From assembly GCF_000209165.1 (NCBI RefSeq), contig NC_009046.1:1364001-1428000 (forward strand): a DNA stretch of 64,000 bases, written 5' to 3'. Positions 58,057-64,000 of the stretch are shown here, piece by piece (the first letter of the stretch is position 1; each line of letters begins with the position of its first letter). Under the pieces are notes generated by a model. That model was not told the DNA's origin. It did not search any database and saw only the letters and a list, made by a program, of their open reading frames with translations. This DNA comes from Scheffersomyces stipitis CBS 6054. Lineage: Eukaryota; Ascomycota; Pichiomycetes; Serinales; Debaryomycetaceae. The position numbers and the translations under genes are program-made.

Positions 58057-61000
58057 ATGTCGTCTCCAGAAACTATTCACTCTATGGTTTCGGCCGTGTC
58101 GAACCTCAATACCCACACCAGTTTTACAGTCGCCTCTACCACTTCCTCGAACACTGATTCACTTACTCCTCCTACCAGCCCTGCTTCACACACTTTTGTA
58201 GTGGAGAAAATCGAAATGCACCATCCCATGCCTCAGAAGTTGCACACAGTGGAAGTCGCTGAGTCTCCTGTCAACGGAGTGCACCTCTTCAGCAGTGATG
58301 AGGCTACTGCTCACGGCATCAGTCACTCTCGCAAAACCTCCAGTCTTGTGGAATCGTTGGCTGTCGATGACATTGATGAATACAAGGAAATCGCCATGAA
58401 GCTCTACCAGGAAGACTTTGTCCTGATTCAGCCTGAAGAATACACACAATTCTTAGCTGCTAACGACGACGAAAGTGCAGAAATCAGAAGTTACTACATG
58501 GACTTGTTCAGATGGGATGAAAACTTGTTGATGGCCACCAGAAGATTGTGTTCCAAGTTGTACCTCCGTGGAGAGTCGCAGGAAATCGACCGTATCTTAC
58601 TGTCCTTCACCAAGTCGTATTTGAAACAACACCCCAGCAACATCTTCTGCACTCGCAACTTTGAGCAAATCTACATCATTATCTATTCCTTGATCTTGTT
58701 GAATACCGCATTGCACAATTCGGAATTGAACAAGAAGTCCAAAATCTCCCAGGCAGACTTCATCAAAAACACATTTTCTACTTTCATGCAACAATCTCCC
58801 TCGACCCTGAGAAAGTTGACCATCAAACAGAGAATAACTATCGAACAGGAATTGAGCACGTTCTACGACGACTTGTCCCGTACCGAGTTGCATTTGAAGC
58901 AAGCTGCTCCTGAAGATGCCTCACCCAGACTCCACCAACCTGCTGTAGCCAAGTACAGAAGAGGTGAACACCCTCTCCCTCACGAATTTGATAACGACCC
59001 CACCTTTGGCCACGAAAACCAGTTCCTGGTCTTGTCCAGACAGGCCACCAACTCGTCTATCTGGTCTACTGATACCACTACCAACCGTCGTACCTCTTTG
59101 GCCATGAAGAGAATGACTACTACCTCTTCCAACGCCTCCCAGTTTACTTCCAGTCAGATGTCTCGTGAACAGGGTAAGAATGCTCGTGTTGGTATGGCAA
59201 GAGCTTTGATGTCAGACCAAAATAAATTCTACAAGAACGGTAACCACTCCCAGTTCTCTCAAGTTACCAGAAACACGACCATGACCTTGAGGAACAGACA
59301 GTCTAAGGACCATATGCACAGCAGCAATGCTTCCAACTACGGCAGTTTGAACAAGAAATCTTCTCGTTCTTCTGTAGTTTCTCGTGACTCTACCACCAAC
59401 TCTATCTTTGGCGATGAAGTCTCGGTGTTGTCTATCGATACCCAGAATCTCAACCAGATTGACTTTGATGGATTGCACGATGATGCTGTTTCGCAACAGG
59501 AGTTGGAAAACTTCAACGTTGAAGACTACCAGGATCAGTATGATTTAACGTTAGAATTGCAAGGTTCGCCATACTTGAAGGAAGGCTTGTTGAAGTTGAA
59601 GATCTTCAACAACGACCAACAGGACGGCTCTCAGGAAATGACTGCTCCAGTTTCTTCAGCTGCCTCTACCATCTCCAACTCTAGTGGCCGTGGCTTCTTC
59701 TCGTTCTTCAGCAGATCCCACACAAACAACCCATCTGCTGCTCGTAACCAGACATCTACTGTCGGTACCTCTTCACATGTCTTGAGTGCCAACAAGTTTG
59801 TCGAGAACTTCGTTGTGGTGTCCAAGGGTGAATTGTCATTGTATTCTTTTGACCCTAAGGTCATCAAGAAGCACCAGCAGAAGGTCAGAAAGTTGAAGAA
59901 CAAGAGACTGATGCAGCTCATGACTATCACCGAGTTCGACAACTTGGAAGAAGAAAACCAGGAAGATGAAGTTGGTGACGGTAACTGGTTGAAGAACGCA
60001 GCAAAGATCGGTAGCTACAACTTATGCTCCTGTTTCGCCCAGTTGGAAAAGTCATCTACCTCCTCCACCAAGAAGGTCTACACATGGTCGTTGTCGTTCC
60101 CTAAGATCTCCAAGAAGCCTGCCAAGAAGTTCTTGTTTGAGTCTGGTACCAAAGAGATCGCCTTGGAATTCGTCAACACCTGTAACTTCTGGGCTTCCAA
60201 GATCACAGCAATCCCAACATTGGAAGAGTCTGTTTCGTCTATCGAATACGGATGGACCAACTTGGATGGTATCGTCAACCGTCGTGAACAGTTCAAGAAG
60301 AACAAGAACATAATGAAATGGGAACCTGTTGTCAAGGGTGTCTATCTTTCTAACTACATTGTTGTGAACGACTTCGACGAATCCGCTAACCACTTGGGAA
60401 TGATGAAGCAATTTGTCAAGACCCTCAAGTACTACGATCATTTGAAGAAGTTGTTGAACGAGTTCAACCAGATGAAACTTAAGTTCATGAAGAGCTTGCC
60501 AATGAAGCAATACGCTTGCACCAACTACAGCAGAGTAATCCATAACTACGATGCTAAACTCGAAGAATACAAGTCGGAGTTGAACAAGTACAAGAACTAT
60601 TTGATCATTTTGGGCTTTGGCTTGCAATTGAGATTCGACTTGGAAACCCAGGACAGATTGGATGCCACATTAGATGAAGAAGACGTGGTATACGACGACC
60701 AACATTATCCTGCTGGCAGGGATGATGACGACTTGACAAGATTGGTCAAGTTTGAGATCAAGAAGTTGTTCTTTAACATGAAGGACATCGGTAAGATCAT
60801 TCCCACATTCCAATCCTCCAAGTCTATCCACAACTTGACAACACTCACCAACCAGGAATTCTTTGAAGAATTGGAAGATGGAAGACCATTCCCATTGGTC
60901 AAGTCGCCAAAAACCTTCACCTTGTCTAACTTCAACGACAACGAAAGCCCTATTGCCCAATTAATAAATTCTTCATCTACCTTGGCCAAGGATGACAAGG

Positions 61001-61185
61001 ATTTACCACACAGCTACAGCACTGGCACCATTAAAGAAGAGGATGAGCCAGAAGACCAAGAATTGGAAACAAAGGTCGATACTCCAAACTTGTCTACTGA
61101 GTCGTTCAGTTCTGCTACATTGATCAAGGAGCCTATGTTAGCCATCAGAAACACAGAGATGCCAATGGCTGTGATTATTACTTAA
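58057..61185 (+). CDS. SYT1: Sec7-PH Arf guanine-nucleotide exchange factor
   Basis: 1042 residues. The Sec7 domain (about 108-290) has the catalytic glutamate finger at Glu173 in LYLRGESQEIDRIL and the FCTRNFEQIYIIIYSLILLNTALHN block. A long Ser/Thr/Asn-rich linker follows. A PH domain (about 505-712) starts at SPYLKEGLLKLKIFN and is interrupted by a low-complexity insertion. A helical region rich in Lys/Leu (about 780-880) comes next, then an acidic C-terminus. The order Sec7-PH and the size fit S. cerevisiae Syt1 (Arf1/Arl1 pathway at the late Golgi); Yel1, the Arf3 exchange factor, is the alternative. The first ATG is preceded by a long pyrimidine-rich leader. Confidence 0.82.
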   Translation: MSSPETIHSMVSAVSNLNTHTSFTVASTTSSNTDSLTPPTSPASHTFVVEKIEMHHPMPQKLHTVEVAESPVNGVHLFSSDEATAHGISHSRKTSSLVESLAVDDIDEYKEIAMKLYQEDFVLIQPEEYTQFLAANDDESAEIRSYYMDLFRWDENLLMATRRLCSKLYLRGESQEIDRILLSFTKSYLKQHPSNIFCTRNFEQIYIIIYSLILLNTALHNSELNKKSKISQADFIKNTFSTFMQQSPSTLRKLTIKQRITIEQELSTFYDDLSRTELHLKQAAPEDASPRLHQPAVAKYRRGEHPLPHEFDNDPTFGHENQFLVLSRQATNSSIWSTDTTTNRRTSLAMKRMTTTSSNASQFTSSQMSREQGKNARVGMARALMSDQNKFYKNGNHSQFSQVTRNTTMTLRNRQSKDHMHSSNASNYGSLNKKSSRSSVVSRDSTTNSIFGDEVSVLSIDTQNLNQIDFDGLHDDAVSQQELENFNVEDYQDQYDLTLELQGSPYLKEGLLKLKIFNNDQQDGSQEMTAPVSSAASTISNSSGRGFFSFFSRSHTNNPSAARNQTSTVGTSSHVLSANKFVENFVVVSKGELSLYSFDPKVIKKHQQKVRKLKNKRLMQLMTITEFDNLEEENQEDEVGDGNWLKNAAKIGSYNLCSCFAQLEKSSTSSTKKVYTWSLSFPKISKKPAKKFLFESGTKEIALEFVNTCNFWASKITAIPTLEESVSSIEYGWTNLDGIVNRREQFKKNKNIMKWEPVVKGVYLSNYIVVNDFDESANHLGMMKQFVKTLKYYDHLKKLLNEFNQMKLKFMKSLPMKQYACTNYSRVIHNYDAKLEEYKSELNKYKNYLIILGFGLQLRFDLETQDRLDATLDEEDVVYDDQHYPAGRDDDDLTRLVKFEIKKLFFNMKDIGKIIPTFQSSKSIHNLTTLTNQEFFEELEDGRPFPLVKSPKTFTLSNFNDNESPIAQLINSSSTLAKDDKDLPHSYSTGTIKEEDEPEDQELETKVDTPNLSTESFSSATLIKEPMLAIRNTEMPMAVIIT

Positions 61186-62991
61186 GTGTATACTTTCTTT
61201 CATACCCTTTATACCCTCTATGTTGTATAGTAATGTATTTCATTTCACGTTATCAAAGTATGTATCAAGTCGTAGACGGCAGAGATAGACTAGAGATCGC
61301 ACGATACAAGAGTATGTCTAGCAGAGAAAGAGGGTATGGGGTACGGTTGGGACAGTACTGTAGAGTAAGTAAAACAGAGTAGAGATCCTAGAGATGAAGC
61401 AGCTTCTACTGCGGGTGATTTCACAAGAGCTCATTTCACTAAGGGATTTGAGCTCATATACTTCAACACTTAGACTCAAAAAATAGAAGGAAAGTCCTAT
61501 TGTAATGATGCATAGATGCTGTACTAGAGATGCGCCCAAGGTGAACCTCCCGTCCCTCCCGAATCGATTGTGTCAATGTTTACTGAACTGTTTACACTGT
61601 GCAATAATTGCGAATAATTCATAAACCTGTTTATTCGCAGCTGTGCCTGTCTGCCTCAGACTTTAGTCAAGGGACTTGCACAACAATTGTATCAACGCGT
61701 TTTGTGATCTTGTCGATTACTCGAATCGTTTGTTTTGTTTCACGCATATCATATTTTCACCTGGATTAGACAAAGCTACTCCTGCTGGACCGGGCAGAAT
61801 TGTGCTTTTGTTAAAAATACCTGAATCGATTCAATAGCTAAGAATAACCCAGGCACAACTGCTCCTTGTTGGAGATCGGCACATCGGCACAGACGGTCTA
61901 GACGTAAGATATTGTAGATCTGTTTGTGTAGATCGTCTGCTGCTAAACTCTGTTGACATTGGAAGTGTGATGGAGTACTAACTGTCGTACGGAAGTATCA
62001 AGTTATTGTAACAGAGTAAATATAATCACTAATTTATATAGTTGTATGTTGGATACAGACTTTCGAAGACTCTACAATAACGCAGAACAGATACTATCAT
62101 AGGCTGGTCCACACAGAGTGATATCTCAGCATTTGGACAGTTATCTGGAGTAGTACGTACACTGCACCGTACCACATAAAAGTGATAGCAGTTGAAGATT
62201 TGTGGAGAAGAGAGAGAAAGATATAGTTAGAACAGAGAGATCCATGGAGCCTGTAGTGTAGATTCACAGAAGAAGTAGCAGAATTTGCTTACCGATAAAG
62301 TAATAAATATCTGAACAGCTGGTAATAGCGATCTAGCCATATATCTTGACCCTAGTAGATATAGCTGCTGTAAAAGCCAGATGCTAAACTGGTAGACCAT
62401 TTTCATATTTAAGGTATTTACCAGACAAACTTATCCAGTTAGGTCGCGCTACCATAACAAAATTGGTATCACCAAGTTGCGCGCTACCATATAATCGCAC
62501 GACATTGTCGGCGACATTTGTCCTACTTCCGCCATTCACTTCCAGTCTAAAGTACGTACGCCACCAATTCGTTGATCACTTCTTCAGCTACACAATTGTC
62601 AATTGCAATAGAATTGTACTTCCACTATTACAGGTTGACATTGCAGATTACCCGGTGTGACATATCATACTTTTGTTTCAAAGCCTAGCTTGAAAGAACC
62701 AGCACAATAGAAGATTTCTATATTTGAAATTCCGAAAGTACTGAAGCATACAGTATCTGAAGAACACGATAACCCAGAAAGGAGTTATAAAAGATACTAG
62801 AATCACATCTACTCACATCATTCTAGATATACTACATTTTGTTAAAAGTATATCGTTCGAATTGGATCTATCATATAAGATATTAGAGATACTATATTGT
62901 TAACATAGTACCATAATCTCATTGGTAGTATCATTTTATCATACCAATTGATACTGCTTAGATATCTTTTGACTTTCAAGTATATTACATC
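61186..62991. promoter_or_regulatory. 1.8-kb region upstream of PUP3
   Basis: No convincing gene; the 65-codon frame at 62463-62660 has no recognisable product. The part from 62,400 holds two GCGCTACCAT copies (62446-62455 and 62481-62490), TGGTATCA (62464-62471) and GCCACCAAT (62560-62568). From 62,905 there are several TACCAT/ATTGGTA/GTATCA words close to the PUP3 start. Length and repeats suggest complex regulation or an unannotated RNA gene, which I cannot demonstrate. Confidence 0.45.
62446..62490. promoter_or_regulatory. Double GCGCTACCAT element with TGGTATCA upstream of PUP3
   Basis: GCGCTACCAT at 62446-62455, TGGTATCA at 62464-62471 (8-nt gap; 7 nt at MTR4) and a second GCGCTACCAT at 62481-62490. 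This is 500-550 bp upstream of PUP3. Confidence 0.5.
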
Positions 62992-63612
62992 ATGTCAGAT
63001 CCTAGTTCCATCAACGGAGGTTCTGCCGTGGCCATGGTAGGCAAGGATTGTATAGCCATCGCCTGTGACTTACGTTTGGGTAACCAGTCGCTTGGGCTTG
63101 CCAACAACTTTGAGAAGATCTTTCAGTTTGGTGACAAGACGTTTTTGGGCTTGACAGGGTTAGCCTCCGATGTCACTACGTTGTCGGAAGTATTCCGGTT
63201 CAAGAATAATCTCTATAAGTTACGAGAAGAAAGACAAATCGAACCAAAAACGTTGGCCAACTTGGTCAGTTCCACATTATATGAAAAGAGATTCGGCCCT
63301 TACTTTATTGGACCCATAGTTGCTGGTTTAGACTCTAAGACGAGCAAGCCGTTCATCTGCGGCTTCGACTTGATCGGCTGTATTGACTTTGCTAAGGATT
63401 TCATTGTCTCTGGAACTGCCACGGACCAGTTGTATGGTATGTGCGAATCGCTTTACGAACCCAATTTAGAGCCCGAGGATTTGTTTGAGACGATCAGTCA
63501 AGCGTTGTTGAACGCCGTAGATAGAGATGCATTGTCTGGTTGGGGTGCTATTGTCTATGTGGTTACTAAGGATAAGGTTGTTAAGAGAGTGTTGAGAACT
63601 CGTCAAGATTAG
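62992..63612 (+). CDS. PUP3: 20S proteasome subunit beta 3
   Basis: Non-catalytic beta-ring subunit of the 20S core. The 206 residues match S. cerevisiae Pup3 (205). The N-terminus MSDPSSINGGSAVAMVGKDCIAIACDLRLG lacks the cleavable propeptide and the catalytic Thr1, as expected for beta 3. The family blocks KIFQFGDKTFLGLTGLASDV, GPYFIGPIVAGLD and the C-terminal DALSGWGAIVYVVTKDKVVKRVLRTRQD are present. Complete, no intron. Confidence 0.97.
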   Translation: MSDPSSINGGSAVAMVGKDCIAIACDLRLGNQSLGLANNFEKIFQFGDKTFLGLTGLASDVTTLSEVFRFKNNLYKLREERQIEPKTLANLVSSTLYEKRFGPYFIGPIVAGLDSKTSKPFICGFDLIGCIDFAKDFIVSGTATDQLYGMCESLYEPNLEPEDLFETISQALLNAVDRDALSGWGAIVYVVTKDKVVKRVLRTRQD

Positions 63613-64000
63613 TGTATATTAATGAAGAGTAGAAGAAGTGAAGAAGACAAACATCATAAGGAGATCTAGAGAATCGTAAAGTATATAATAACAGAGTATT
63701 GCGAGGAGTGCATTGATATGAAAGATTTTGCCTACAGTGAATACTATCCTAAATCATAATATTTCTATGTACAAATCATAACTCCTATCCTATGTAATTA
63801 ACCATATGTTGGTATATAATGGAGTATCTTCAGATATTATGCAAAGAATAGAGAAGAGATATAGGTCAGAATAATATCCCCTTTGTCATAATGAAGTTTC
63901 ACAATCTTGTTCATACTTTTCATTTTCATTCTCAATTTCTACAAGTGCTCATATTCTTCTTAATATCTTCTCACATCTTTCTTTACTCCTTTGAACGACA
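63613..64000. other. Downstream of PUP3 to window end
   Basis: 388 bp of A/T-rich sequence with TATATAATA-type 3'-end signals. No gene start is visible before the window ends. Confidence 0.4.

Noticed and set aside
60052..60627. Antisense open frame of 191 codons within the Sec7-PH gene
   Set aside because: Lies wholly opposite a well-supported coding sequence, has no recognisable domain, and is a normal by-product of that gene's codon pattern.
62463..62660. Short frame of 65 codons upstream of PUP3
   Set aside because: No recognisable product and it overlaps repeated promoter-like words.
1..64000. CRISPR arrays, operons or prophage features
   Set aside because: None present; gene content, promoters and the tRNA are clearly those of a yeast nuclear chromosome.

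Overview
This is a stretch of nuclear chromosome from a budding yeast (Saccharomycotina). The genes are compact, intronless as far as I can see, and have clear orthologues of Saccharomyces cerevisiae genes: ARG4, ENP2, ISY1, PNC1, PPN2, GYP7, MTR4, PRC1, SHM1, SIN4/MED16, SNG1, HSM3, PUP3 and a SYT1-like Sec7 gene. Two things point to the CTG (Ser) clade, most like Scheffersomyces (Pichia) stipitis. I find no in-frame CTG in the 464 codons of ARG4, where leucine is mainly TTG. There is also an intact L1-type LINE of the kind called Zorro in Candida. The species is an inference. If it is right, CTG codons here are serine, and the residues I quote from a standard translation should be read with that in mind.

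Layout. 0.1-11.1 kb is housekeeping: ARG4, an unrecognised Ser-rich gene, an unrecognised helical protein, ENP2 (with PAC and RRPE-like promoter elements), ISY1 and PNC1. 11.8-17.6 kb looks like a small accessory catabolic cluster, all on the minus strand: a Zn2Cys6 regulator, a DUF1479 putative oxygenase and a sugar-porter MFS transporter. Related GC-rich palindromes lie upstream of the last two genes. 18.7-25.5 kb is a non-LTR retrotransposon with both ORFs open, ending about 90 bp from a tRNA-Glu(UUC) gene.

25.7-42.1 kb carries PPN2 (vacuolar polyphosphatase), GYP7 (Rab GAP), MTR4 (exosome helicase), a large unrecognised membrane protein, PRC1 (carboxypeptidase Y) and a short protein kinase of the HAL5/NPR1 type with DFA instead of DFG. 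42.6-53.7 kb carries SHM1 (with six TGACTC boxes upstream), SIN4, a divergent pair of SNG1-like membrane proteins, and HSM3. 53.7-58.0 kb is a gene-poor stretch of more than 4 kb with no recognisable content. 58.1-63.6 kb carries a Sec7-PH ArfGEF and PUP3.

Functional links. HSM3 and PUP3 both serve the proteasome. PRC1, PPN2 and GYP7 all act at the vacuole. ENP2 and MTR4 both act in rRNA processing. The parts that housekeeping biology does not explain are the accessory cluster with its palindromes, the LINE and its end structures, the gene desert at 54-57.6 kb, and a recurrent GCGCTACCAT/TGGTATCA element upstream of MTR4 and PUP3.
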